Positions 54,897 through 64,000 of a stretch of DNA of 64,000 bases are shown here, in pieces. The stretch lies in NCBI GenBank assembly GCA_964034945.1, contig OZ035961.1, forward strand, positions 75,022,188-75,086,187, written 5' to 3'. The DNA comes from Chrysopilus asiliformis (taxonomy: Eukaryota > Arthropoda > Insecta > Diptera > Rhagionidae). The notes under the pieces were generated by a model that worked only from the letters and a program-made list of their open reading frames with translations, searched no databases and was not told the DNA's origin. Positions within the stretch are counted from its first letter, which is position 1; every line of letters begins with the position of its first letter. The translations under genes and the position numbers were made by a program.

Positions 54897-55553
54897 GGCA
54901 TTAGGGTTTTATTTTTAGTTGGGGGTTTTTTTTTAATATTTATTTTGTTTTTTAATATTATATATTTCTAATAATTTAAGCTTTTTATTGATTTGGTAAG
55001 AAATATTTCATATCAGTTTTCTGTATGAAATTCAATCTTTTGACCAGTTTCATAACGAAATCCTCATTATGAAACATGATTTTTTCCTTACGGATTTCCG
55101 CAGATTTGTCCACTTGGGCAATACCCATATTTACATTTTAAAGAAAAAATATTCTAAAATTGTTTACTCCCACGTAGGGATGCAACATCGTTCATAAAAC
55201 CTCGATATATCGAAAATCGATGTTTTTTTAAGGCGACATCGATGCCAAAAAACATCGTTCTGAAAACATCGATACCTCGATGTTTTTCCGATGTTTTGAA
55301 AAAGTTAAATTAAATAAATAATTTAGCCACCTGGCGGATGCTCTACTGTGGGTGGAGAGCACCCAGGTGGAATTAACACGGTTTTAATTCGTCTTATACG
55401 TTGAACCACTAAAAACCCGTTAATTTTCAAGATATTCGCAAAAAACTATTTTTTTTTGAAATACCGCCATATCTTCATAACGGCTTAAGATACGGAGTTT
55501 TAGTAAAAGACATAAATGTAGTAAATTTTATTGTCTCCAAGTTTTATAAGACA

Positions 55554-56050
55554 CTAGCTTGCATACCCGTCGTTGCCGGTCAAGTTTTTTCAATTTTTTT
55601 TTGTTGGTCTATGTTGGAGCAAAACTTCAAGCCAATCGGCTCGGTAGTTTCCCCGCGAAACGGTAACATAGAGGAAGAGCTAAGTTTCGAGATCACTTTT
55701 CCCCCTCCCCTTACTCCCACACCTCACGGGCTACTTTTTAATGGGTCTATGTTGGGGCTGGACCCCCGACGAACATCTATGCCAAATTTCAGGCCACTCG
55801 GTTCAGTAGTTTCCCCGCGAAAGAGTAACATAACGCAAAAACTAAGTTTCGAAATCACTTTACCCCCTCCCCTTACTCCCCCACCCCTCGCGCAACTTTT
55901 CCGTATGTCTATGTTGGAACCAGAATCACAGCTACCACAACTACCACACTACCACAGACTAGATTTCAAGTCAATCGGTTTAGCCGTTTTTGCGTGAAAG
56001 AGGAACATACAGACAGAGAGACAGACACCAATTCATTTTTATATATTAGT
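55554..56050 (-). mobile_element. Non-autonomous Helitron (minus), adjacent to another
   Basis: The CTAG end at 55554 is followed by the complement of the ACGACGGGTATGCAAG hairpin region; the other end is the AAAATGAATTGGTGTCTGTC 5' type at about 56047. Two inner repeats share CAGTAGTTTCCCCGCGAAA-like phrases (55640, 55802). The exact 5' terminus is uncertain because the next Helitron begins within a few bases. Confidence 0.65.
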
Positions 56051-56134
56051 ACTAGCAGACCCGTCGTTTGCAGCGAAAAGTTTTTTGTATAAATTTTAGA
56101 ATGCCAAAAAACCATAAATAACTTAAAAACTTTT

Positions 56135-56460
56135 GGGAAAAACGTTATCCTTACAGGACCTTTTGTTTCAAATTGTAAAATTCCAACACCGGATTCGTGA
56201 TCGGTGACCCCGGAAACCCCATAATGCCGATTTTCCCGGGAAAAATGGGAAAAAGGATATTTGCGTTATCCTTACAGGTCCTTCCGTTCTGAATTTTGAA
56301 AATCTAACACCGGATTCGTGATCAGCGACTCCGAAAACTTTTTTTTTCCGGAAAAAATGGGAAAACGATATTTGCGTTATCCTTACAGGACCTTCCGTTT
56401 CGAATTTTGAAAATCTAACACCGGATTCGAAATCAGCGACCCCGAAAACCCCCGAGTGAA
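56135..56460. repeat. TTATCCTTACAGGACC-family tandem units
   Basis: Three diverged units of about 115 bp with ACAGGACCTTCCGTTTCGAA, AACACCGGATTCG and CAGCGACCCCG blocks. Relatives occur at 11838, 33480 and 62985. Confidence 0.85.
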
Positions 56461-56604
56461 ACTTTTCAGCCTTCTATTGAGCAGGATTCATGGCGAAAAT
56501 CACAGTTGAAAAACACCCAAACCCCCTTTACCCCCCGTTCACCCCCTTAGGGGTAAAACTTCGGAAAACCCCGCCTTAGTGAGCGCCTATGCGTTGGTTG
56601 GGAC

Positions 56605-57130
56605 CAGTGTTGCCATTTTCAGCGACTTGTCTCATTTCTAGCGACTTTCATGCCTTAAAAAGCACGTGTTGAGATTTGAGATTTTAGTGGTCTTTTGGGG
56701 ACTTTTCGGAGATTTTCAGCGATTTTCAAAAGTTTCTTAAGAAAAAAAAAACTTTGTTGAAAATTTTACTAATAAATATCATACTTTTCACAATTTTTTA
56801 CATTTATGCTTATTGGGTCAACAACCTACCAAATGTATATAAATAAGTACCACAGAATCCCCCTATAAGAAAATACATGAATCACTTAACTTAAGTAAAC
56901 GTCAAATTTTTTAAAATTTTGTTTGTGAAGACAAAGTTGTTTTTTTTTTATTGTTATATTTTATTATTGTTAAAAACAAAGAATAAAACCGATTTGAAAA
57001 CAAAATATATGTTTAAATATACATTAAAAAAAGTCTCAAAACTAGCGATTTTTGTCTGTAATTTCGGAGAATTTTGAGATTTCTTTTCCTCATTTCAGCG
57101 ATTTTGGGCTTGAGGTCTCCGGCAACACTG
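56605..57130. mobile_element. hAT MITE (CAGTGTTGCC family), copy 2
   Basis: CAGTGTTGCCATTTTCAGCG to CCGGCAACACTG, flanked by GTTGGGAC (56597-56604, 57131-57138). It is the reverse of copy 1 at 26047-26597 and very similar to it. Confidence 0.93.
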
Positions 57131-57658
57131 GTTGGGACCGACTGTGAAAGTTTCAAGTCTCTAGCTTCAGGGGTTTGGGCTGGGCGTTGATGAGTCAGTC
57201 AGGTTAAACGATTTTATATATAGAGATAAGACTACTGGAAAATGGTTAGTTTTGGAATAAATCCCAAAAAACGAAATCGTAGTTTTTAAATAGCTGCTGT
57301 TTTGATTACTTCCGGTTAACGGATTTTCACATCAGGACCAAACTTCTCTGTAAAATTTCATGGCTAGCTCTGGTATTTTTTACGAAATCTTGTAGAAAGA
57401 TGGAACCGAAAATTCATACCAAAGAAAATTTAAACAAATCTTTAAGTAGAATATTAAATCGATCTAAAAACTAGCCTCTAGTCCTAAAATTAGTTTCTCT
57501 ACTAATTTTATGAAGAGTAATGTTCTAACATCGTGGATAACAACATCAATACCTCGATATATCGGCATGTCCAACATCGAGGTTAAAACTCGATATTTTT
57601 CAACGATACCTCGATGTTTTGCAAACATCGAGGTATCGTTGGCATCCCTACTCCCACG

Positions 57659-58100
57659 TATTCACGATTATGAAATCGATACCACATTTATATATACTTA
57701 CTATACCTCGATTTACACGGTTTCGATGTACGTGCTGTTTTCGCGGAACCAATTAATCGCTTAAAGCAGGGGTGGACTGTATGATCTTGATTTAATCGTA
57801 CAAATTAAGATCGAAAAACAGAGCAATTATATTATGCATGGATAAGTGTTGTGTGTCGGTGCAACACACACTCATCCAAGAAGGAGGAAAGCACTGGTTG
57901 CCGTAGATCAGTGGGAGACAGAGAGTCTTACAACGAACGCGCGATCGAACAGATACTTGTACGCGAATTGAATTATTTTAATTAAATACTGTACATTAAT
58001 TAATAAATGAATTATTATTAAACTCGAGTATTTAATAATAAGTAAATTTATTTGCAAGAAATTAACGCTGACTCTTTTAAATTTAACTTCAAAGCCAATA
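57659..58100. other. No gene; pogo-like end fragment and hairpin
   Basis: TATACCTCGATTTACACGG (57704) resembles a pogo-type terminus without a partner. GTGTTGTGTG...CAACACAC (57847-57868) forms a small hairpin. Nothing coding is supported. Confidence 0.4.
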
Positions 58101-58102
58101 GA

Positions 58103-58167
58103 TTAAGGTAAATATGCATAAATAGAGCAACTTTTTAGCACAATTATGAAAAACCTTGCGCTCAAAA
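58103..58167 (+). promoter_or_regulatory. Shared upstream blocks of mucin gene C
   Basis: TTAAGGTAAATATG (58103-58116) and ATGAAAAACCTTGCGCT (from 58146) match genes A and B in order and approximate distance from the TATA box, although the sequence between them is diverged. Confidence 0.7.
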
Positions 58168-58253
58168 ATTCTGCTTTTCAATTTTTAAAATTTGTGTGGC
58201 CTTGTTTTTACAATTCAAACATTTTTTTTGTTATATTCATTTCATAAATTGAG

Positions 58254-58261
58254 TATAAATA
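58254..58261 (+). promoter_or_regulatory. TATA box of mucin gene C
   Basis: TATAAATA, about 27-32 bases before a GAATCAACTT initiator-like sequence. Confidence 0.78.
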
Positions 58262-58310
58262 TTCCATATTCGAGAGGATGGAATCAACTTTTCGTTTGAA
58301 AATTGAGAAG

Positions 58311-58839
58311 GTAAGACAAATTTCATATTTTCTGTTATCAAAGAATGTTCATTATTTAATTATTGACAATAAGAACAATTGTTGTAATTTTATTATGTAG
58401 TTTTTGAAGTGTCCTGTTCATTCTTTACACTCTTTAGGCAAAATTCGATGTTTTGTGTTCGTAAATTAAATTCAGTACATCCATCACCGTAGTTTTTATT
58501 TTTTCTTAATATAACTACTTCTTAAACTCGGTGTGTGAGAAATTGTAAAACCGGGCCTGATTAATTTTCACAGTTCAGTAAACTTATGCGGTTAGTGAGG
58601 CATATCCGAGATTTCATGATCTCTGACGGTATTCGAACTTTTAGCTGTGAAGTTTCAAAAAATTCCGCAGAGTTGTTCTTAAGTTTACTGATAAAGAACA
58701 AACGAGCCAGACCTCGGATTTTGATTTTGAAGCCAACTGATTAAAAATATAAAAACACTTCAAAATGCCGTTTTTGATCAAACAGACAAACACATATACT
58801 CTTTTTTATATATATTCACAAATTTTTTTTCATCTACAG
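58311..58839 (+). other. 5'UTR intron of mucin gene C
   Basis: GAAG|GTAAGACAAA donor and CATCTACAG acceptor bracket 529 bp, the same position as in A and B. Confidence 0.7.
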
Positions 58840-58852
58840 GAACTTTTTTTGA

Positions 58853-59332
58853 ATGATGAAAGCTTTGGCGATATTTGTTGTCATATTTTTAGCATTATGT
58901 CTTCCCCATGGATCTCAGTCACGGCGTTTATACTGCAAACGCACTACAACAGCTGAACCAATGACCACGACATCCATAACAGACATAACAATTCCCTGGG
59001 ATATCACAGGCACTACCCCTGATTTTCGCACTTCTCCGACAACTTCTACCCCGGAGGCCACTGATGATGATGATGGAAATGATGATGACGATTTAGATTC
59101 TCAAGCTTCGGACACCACAACTGTTACAACTGAAATTCCAATAACAGAAACCACGACATTAGGACCCACAACTGTGCAAACAACAACTACCAAGATAATC
59201 CCTTCTAAGAAGCCTTCAAAGAAACCAACGAAGAAACCAACGAAGAAACCCACAAAGAAACCAACAAAGAGACCAACAAAGAAACCAACAAAGAAACCTT
59301 CAAAAAGACCTACCCCTTCAAAAAGATCGTGA
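58853..59332 (+). CDS. Secreted Thr-rich mucin-like protein C
   Basis: 159 residues. Signal peptide about 1-22 (MMKALAIFVVIFLALCLPHG), then Arg-rich SRRLYCKR with a lone Cys, a Thr/Pro body, an acidic DDDDGNDDDDLD insert at about 72-83, a second Thr-rich part and a tail of seven or eight KKPT/KRPT tetrapeptides ending TPSKRS. It is diverged from A and B, but signal, Thr-rich body, basic repeat tail, promoter blocks and intron are shared. The acidic block and basic tail could pair electrostatically; secreted glue or mucin function is inferred. The second Met may be used. Confidence 0.85.
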   Translation: MMKALAIFVVIFLALCLPHGSQSRRLYCKRTTTAEPMTTTSITDITIPWDITGTTPDFRTSPTTSTPEATDDDDGNDDDDLDSQASDTTTVTTEIPITETTTLGPTTVQTTTTKIIPSKKPSKKPTKKPTKKPTKKPTKRPTKKPTKKPSKRPTPSKRS

Positions 59333-59378
59333 AATAAGTTTCCATAATTCTAAGCATATTGCAAGTGGAAAATTGGAA

Positions 59379-59384
59379 AATAAA
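59379..59384 (+). terminator. Polyadenylation signal, mucin gene C
   Basis: AATAAA 47 bases past the stop codon. Confidence 0.7.
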
Positions 59385-59399
59385 AAGCATGTTCCAATT

Positions 59400-59756
59400 T
59401 CTAAAAATATATAATTTTTGTAAAGAAGTTGTGTATTTTTTAAACATTTTTTTGATATTCAACATATTTTAATGGAATTTGAATAGTAGACTAACACGAA
59501 ACTCTTTATGGCTGAGTGTAAGATCTCTATCCTTCGCATATATTGTTCAACGGCTGAAGGTACTACAATACCTTCGAAGCACTAATCTCCATCCAACTAA
59601 CTCCTGCCACAACAGCGTGGAATCACAACAACGCTTTGCCGCGTGCGCCAGCGTTGAAATTTTAGTGCAGCAAGCGCGGTTTGGCGCTTGAAGAGTCTGC
59701 GCTAAACCATAATTACGCTTCTTGAGAACTACACGCTTCAGTGTTTTTATTTTAAA
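59400..59756. other. No feature recognised
   Basis: 3' flank of gene C followed by unique sequence; GCGCTAAACCATAATTACGC near 59700 has no partner. Confidence 0.45.
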
Positions 59757-60100
59757 CTAGTGGCTGCGCTCCGACCCGCTTCGCGGTTGATTCTCCCACA
59801 CACGTCGGCCTGCAGCCTTTTCTAAGAGCTGAACCCGAAAATCTTTCGTAAGGGATAAGTTCTGTAATTTGGAAGACCGCATCCCAATCGGTTTAACGCT
59901 TCAAAAGTTATCAGGGGAGGGGCATCGAAGGAAAGAGGGAAGTTACTAAAAGTATCCTATTCTTTATCCTGCAAGTAACTTTACCTGTATGAAAAGTTTC
60001 GTCGAAATTGGTGGGATCGTTTTCACGTGATATAGGAACAAACATTCAGACAGACAGACAAACAAAATTTAAAAAAATGTTATATTTGGTATCAGTACGA
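59757..60100 (-). mobile_element. Non-autonomous Helitron
   Basis: CTAG (59757-59760, after A) followed by the complement of the same AACCGCGAAGCGGGTCGGAG hairpin end seen in the 668-1435 Helitron. The AACATTCAGACAGACAGACA segment is typical of the 5' part. The exact 5' end is uncertain. Confidence 0.65.
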
Positions 60101-60174
60101 TAAAATATATCGATGCATATTCAAATTTCTAGAAAATTCAAAATTAAAAAATTACTCCTTTACAGTTTTATTAT

Positions 60175-62795
60175 ATTCTGTTTTGGAATTTCTCGGCTTA
60201 CAGGTCAAAAAATATAACAAAAAGTTATATTATTTTTGTGGATGTTTTCACATCCGATAAATTCCCCCCAACAGGTCGGGCATGTCTGCCCTGAAACCCA
60301 TCAGGAGCCTGTTTCTAGTATGGAAGCTGGCTCACCGTCATCAGAGCCTGCTTTACCAGCTTCCACGCAGGCTTACAGGATTTTGGTGGGGAAAGACTCA
60401 ACTCGAGTCTTATACCCCGATTGCCACAGACCCCACACGAATTATGAGGGAAGGCAAAATTAGCTCCATCAAGCCAGAGCAACTTTACTATTTTGTTTTA
60501 ACCATTGAAACATTTCTGATTCATGGCTTTTACTCGACCTTATTAGCATTGAATTCTGTTTTGGAATTTCTCGGCTTACAGGTCAAAAAATATAACAAAA
60601 AGTTATATTATTTTTGTGGATGTTTTCACATCCGATAAATTCCCCCCAACAGGTCGGGCATGTCTGCCCTGAAACCCATCAGGAGCCTGTTTCTAGTATG
60701 GAAGCTGGCTCACCGTCATCAGAGCCTGCTTTACCAGCTTCCACGCAGGCTTACAGGATTTTGGTGGGGAAAGACTCAACTCGAGTCTTATACCCCGATT
60801 GCCACAGACCCCACACGAATTATGAGGGAAGGCAAAATTAGCTCCATCAAGCCAGAGCAACTTTACTATTTTGTTTTAACCATTGAAACATTTCTGATTC
60901 ATGGCTTTTACTCGACCTTATTAGCATTGAATTCTGTTTTGGAATTTCTCGGCTTACAGGTCAAAAAATATAACAAAAAGTTATATTATTTTTGTGGATG
61001 TTTTCACATCCGATAAATTCCCCCCAACAGGTCGGGCATGTCTGCCCTGAAACCCATCAGGAGCCTGTTTCTAGTATGGAAGCTGGCTCACCGTCATCAG
61101 AGCCTGCTTTACCAGCTTCCACGCAGGCTTACAGGATTTTGGTGGGGAAAGACTCAACTCGAGTCTTATACCCCGATTGCCACAGACCCCACACGAATTA
61201 TGAGGGAAGGCAAAATTAGCTCCATCAAGCCAGAGCAACTTTACTATTTTGTTTTAACCATTGAAACATTTCTGATTCATGGCTTTTACTCGACCTTATT
61301 AGCATTGAATTCTGTTTTGGAATTTCTCGGCTTACAGGTCAAAAAATATAACAAAAAGTTATATTATTTTTGTGGATGTTTTCACATCCGATAAATTCCC
61401 CCCAACAGGTCGGGCATGTCTGCCCTGATGACGGTGAGCCAGCTTCCATACTAGAAACAGGCTCCTGATGGGTTTCAGGGCAGACATGCCCGACCTGTTG
61501 GGGGGAATTTATCGGATGTGAAAACATCCACAAAAATAATATAACTTTTTGTTATATTTTTTGACCTGTAAGCCGAGAAATTCCAAAACAGAATTCAATG
61601 CTAATAAGGTCGAGTAAAAGCCATGAATCAGAAATGTTTCAATGGTTAAAACAAAATAGTAAAGTTGCTCTGGCTTGATGGAGCTAATTTTGCCTTCCCT
61701 CATAATTCGTGTGGGGTCTGTGGCAATCGGGGTATAAGACTCGAGTTGAGTCTTTCCCCACCAAAATCCTGTAAGCCTGCGTGGAAGCTGGTAAAGCAGG
61801 CTCTGATGACGGTGAGCCAGCTTCCATACTAGAAACAGGCTCCTGATGGGTTTCAGGGCAGACATGCCCGACCTGTTGGGGGGAATTTATCGGATGTGAA
61901 AACATCCACAAAAATAATATAACTTTTTATTATATTTTTTGACCTGTAAGCCGAGAAATTCCAAAACAGAATTCAATGCTAATAAGGTCGAGTAAAAGCC
62001 ATGAATCAGAAATGTTTCAATGGTTAAAACAAAATAGTAAAGTTGCTCTGGCTTGATGGAGCTAATTTTGCCTTCCCTCATAATTCGTGTGGGGTCTGTG
62101 GCAATCGGGGTATAAGACTCGAGTTGAGTCTTTCCCCACCAAAATCCTGTAAGCCTGCGTGGAAGCTGGTAAAGCAGGCTCTGATGACGGTGAGCCAGCT
62201 TCCATACTAGAAACAGGCTCCTGATGGGTTTCAGGGCAGACATGCCCGACCTGTTGGGGGGAATTTATCGGATGTGAAAACATCCACAAAAATAATATAA
62301 CTTTTTGTTATATTTTTTGACCTGTAAGCCGAGAAATTCCAAAACAGAATTCAATGCTAATAAGGTCGAGTAAAAGCCATGAATCAGAAATGTTTCAATG
62401 GTTAAAACAAAATAGTAAAGTTGCTCTGGCTTGATGGAGCTAATTTTGCCTTCCCTCATAATTCGTGTGGGGTCTGTGGCAATCGGGGTATAAGACTCGA
62501 GTTGAGTCTTTCCCCACCAAAATCCTGTAAGCCTGCGTGGAAGCTGGTAAAGCAGGCTCTGATGACGGTGAGCCAGCTTCCATACTAGAAACAGGCTCCT
62601 GATGGGTTTCAGGGCAGACATGCCCGACCTGTTGGGGGGGAATTTATCGGATGTGAAAACATCCACAAAAATAATATAACTTTTTGTTATATTTTTTGAC
62701 CTGTAAGCCGAGAAATTCCAAAACAGAATTCAATGCTAATAAGGTCGAGTAAAAGCCATGAATCAGAAATGTTTCAATGGTTAAAACAAAATAGT
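60175..62795. mobile_element. Giant palindrome of 378-bp tandem units with target duplication
   Basis: About 3.3 direct units (unit landmarks 60236, 60614, 60992) are followed at about 61430 by a 45-50 bp centre and about 3.6 inverted units. Units are almost identical; one visible substitution is at 61929. Flanks share AGTTTTATTATAT (60164-60176, 62793-62805), consistent with a roughly 9-11 bp target duplication. This is fold-back transposon architecture. Overlapping 118- and 75-codon ORFs occur in every unit but show no recognised domain. Confidence 0.85.
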
Positions 62796-62894
62796 TTTAT
62801 TATATGTATAGATAAAAATTTGATTTATTATCACCTGATTTTTTGTCTTCATATTCCGCATTGTCATTGTGTTTCGCTTTTTATACTTTACTAC

Positions 62895-63734
62895 CAGACC
62901 CTACGTTGCCAGCTAAAAGTTTTTTGTATAAATTTTAGAATGCCAAAAAACCATAAATAACTTAAAAGGTTTTGGGAAAAAATGTTATCCTTACAGGACC
63001 TTCCATTTCGAATTTTGAAATTCCAACTCCAGATTCGTGATAAGCAACCCTGAAAACCTCCCAAAGCCTTATTTTGCGAGAAAAATTGGAAAAAGGACAT
63101 TTCCGTTATCGTTTCAGGACCTTCCGTTTAGCATTTGAAAAATCGAACACCGGATTCGCGATCAGCGACCCCAAAAACCCCATAAAGCCAATTTTTCTGG
63201 GGAAAAATGGGAAAAAGGTTATTTGCGTTATTCTTACAGGACCTTCCGTTTCGAATTTAGAAAATCTAATACCGGATTCATGATCAGCGATTCCAAAAAC
63301 CCCATAATACCAATTTCGCCGGAGAAAAACGATATTTGCGTTATCCTTTCAGGACCTTCCATTTAGAATTTTAAAAATCTAACACCGGATTCGCGATCAG
63401 CGACCCCGGAAACCCCCTTATGCCGATTTTTCGCAGGAAAAACTGGAAAAAGGATATTTGCGTTATCCTTACAGGACCTTCCGTTTCGAATTTTAAAATC
63501 CCAACAGCAGAGTCGTGATCAGCGACCCCAAAAACCCAATAATGCGAATTTTCCCGGGGAAAAATGGGAAAAGGGATATTTTCGTTATCCTTACGGGACC
63601 TTCTCTTTTGAATTTTGAAAATCTAACATAGCTGCTTCTGGCAACGCAGATTATTTTGCAAAAAACCGGGTAAAAATCGGTCCAGTAGTTTTTGAGTTTT
63701 GTAATCTTAAACCAACCAACAAACTTCCATTTTT
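62895..63734 (-). mobile_element. Helitron-like element with about 115-bp array, truncated
   Basis: Starts CCAGACCCTACGTTGCCAGC, closely related to the 56052 end (GTATAAATTTTAGAATGCCA shared), and contains the tandem array. The 5' region (CCAACCAACAAACTTCCATT) is cut at 63734 by a CCCGTATGGTG repeat. The 3' terminus reads CTAC instead of CTAG, so it is degenerate. Confidence 0.6.
62985..63615. repeat. TTATCCTTACAGGACC-family tandem array
   Basis: Five to six diverged units of about 115-120 bp with GACCTTCCGTTTCGAATTT, CACCGGATTCGCGATCAGCG and CCAAAAACCCC blocks. Confidence 0.88.
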
Positions 63735-63846
63735 ATACCCGTATGGTGAAACCAAGGGGTAGACTAACTTTGCCTTACCGTTTGCAACGCCCAGATTCCG
63801 TTATCACACACAAAAATGAATAACACCAGTGTTTTTATACCCGTAT
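63735..63846 (-). mobile_element. CCCGTATGGTG repeat, copy 6, truncated
   Basis: TATACCCGTATGGTGAAACC to ACACCAGTGT, then a second TTTTATACCCGTATG at about 63836 abutting unrelated sequence, so the copy is broken by another insertion. Confidence 0.7.
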
Positions 63847-64000
63847 GTAGTGTTGATTCGATACGGCAAAGTATCGATACTTTTACTTGAAAGTATAACC
63901 TCAAAAAAGTATCGATACCACACTTGATATCGATGGGAAGTATCGATACCTACTAGGATCGAATGGGGAAAAAACGAAATGTGAAACATCAAAATTTCAC
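63847..64000. repeat. GTATCGATAC-rich segment at window edge
   Basis: AGTATCGATAC occurs at about 63873, 63909 and 63938, starting after TAGTGTTGATTCGATAC. It may be the end of another inverted-repeat element that continues past the window. Confidence 0.5.

Larger units (their letters stand above)
56052..57226 (-). mobile_element. Helitron with 115-bp array, minus
   Basis: CTAG at 56052-56055 after A56051, and GA|T at 57225-57227 (5' TCTCTATATATAAAATCG). It contains TTATCCTTACAGGACC-family units (56135-56460) and the hAT MITE at 56605-57130. The A^T target rule is met at both ends. Confidence 0.75.
55175..57650. mobile_element. hAT element, 8-bp target CTCCCACG
   Basis: TAGGGATGCAACATCG at the left and GTATCGTTGGCATCCCTA at the right are flanked by CTCCCACG (55167-55174, 57651-57658). 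CCTCGATATATCGA and CATCGATG words repeat at both ends. Much of the interior is two Helitrons and a hAT MITE, so the original element was small and non-coding. Confidence 0.9.

Noticed and set aside
57838..57990. Possible LTR (TGTTGTGTG...CAACACAC) of a retroelement
   Set aside because: Only a short hairpin was visible; no second LTR, primer-binding site or polypurine tract was seen.
60236..62666. Repeated 118- and 75-codon ORFs in the 378-bp units
   Set aside because: They recur only because the unit length is a multiple of three and units are nearly identical; they overlap in different frames and show no domain. They could still be tested for conservation.
60175..62795. The palindrome as an assembly artefact
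   Set aside because: Shared 13-bp flanks and a distinct centre argue for a real insertion, though long reads are needed; kept as a finding.

Overview
The window is A+T-rich eukaryotic DNA with no bacterial gene organisation. Short phase-consistent introns, TATA-driven genes with AATAAA polyadenylation signals, THAP and MADF-BESS domains, and dense P-like, hAT, pogo, Harbinger, piggyBac, Transib, Helitron and non-LTR remnants indicate an insect. A brachyceran fly is my best guess, from the glue- or mucin-like secreted genes and the P-type elements; species cannot be called.

Host genes are few. The only genes that look intact and native are three small secreted Thr-rich, mucin-like proteins on the + strand (CDS 13896-14300, 47443-47856, 58853-59332). 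All three share one architecture: conserved upstream blocks, a TATA box, a tiny non-coding first exon, a roughly 530-570 bp 5'UTR intron, and one coding exon with a signal peptide, a Thr-rich body and a basic repeat tail. The first two sit in a 1.9-2.4 kb segmental duplication of near identity; the third is an old paralogue. A two-exon 58-codon ORF at 36972-37209 and a zinc-finger ORF at 29505-29774 are further coding candidates.

Almost everything else is transposons, often nested several deep. 1-2.6 kb: a PIF/Harbinger element (transposase + strand, MADF-BESS accessory gene - strand) split by a Helitron. 3.2-5.5 kb: a P-type element (7-bp duplication) holding a piggyBac relic. 5.6-7.7 kb: a pogo/Tigger-like element holding two smaller inverted-repeat elements. 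9.1-11.8 kb: a Harbinger element with a second Harbinger inside, a partial duplication and a LINE fragment. 12-12.5 and 33.2-34.5 kb: about 120-bp tandem arrays with Helentron-like ends. 14.5-16.7 kb: the CCCGTATGGTG repeat family. 20.3-22.6 kb: a Transib element with RSS-like ends and a RAG1-like C-terminus. 24.1-34.8 kb: a pogo element of about 10.7 kb split by at least four later insertions. 37.8-40.4 kb: two P-type elements, one inserted one base inside the other. 42.4-45.0 kb: a Helitron in a jockey-like LINE. 49.5-52.2 kb: a TA-target element with long composite ends. 52.3-57.7 kb: several hAT, fold-back and Helitron elements. 60.2-62.8 kb: a large palindrome of 378-bp tandem units flanked by a target-site duplication.

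The two most notable systems are the Transib copy and the two unrelated but architecturally identical fold-back elements (about 32.3-34.6 and 60.2-62.8 kb), whose arms are made of tandem 363-bp or 378-bp units and whose flanks carry about 9-11 bp duplications. No homology search was possible; family names rest on recognised motifs, terminal repeats and target-site duplications read from the sequence.
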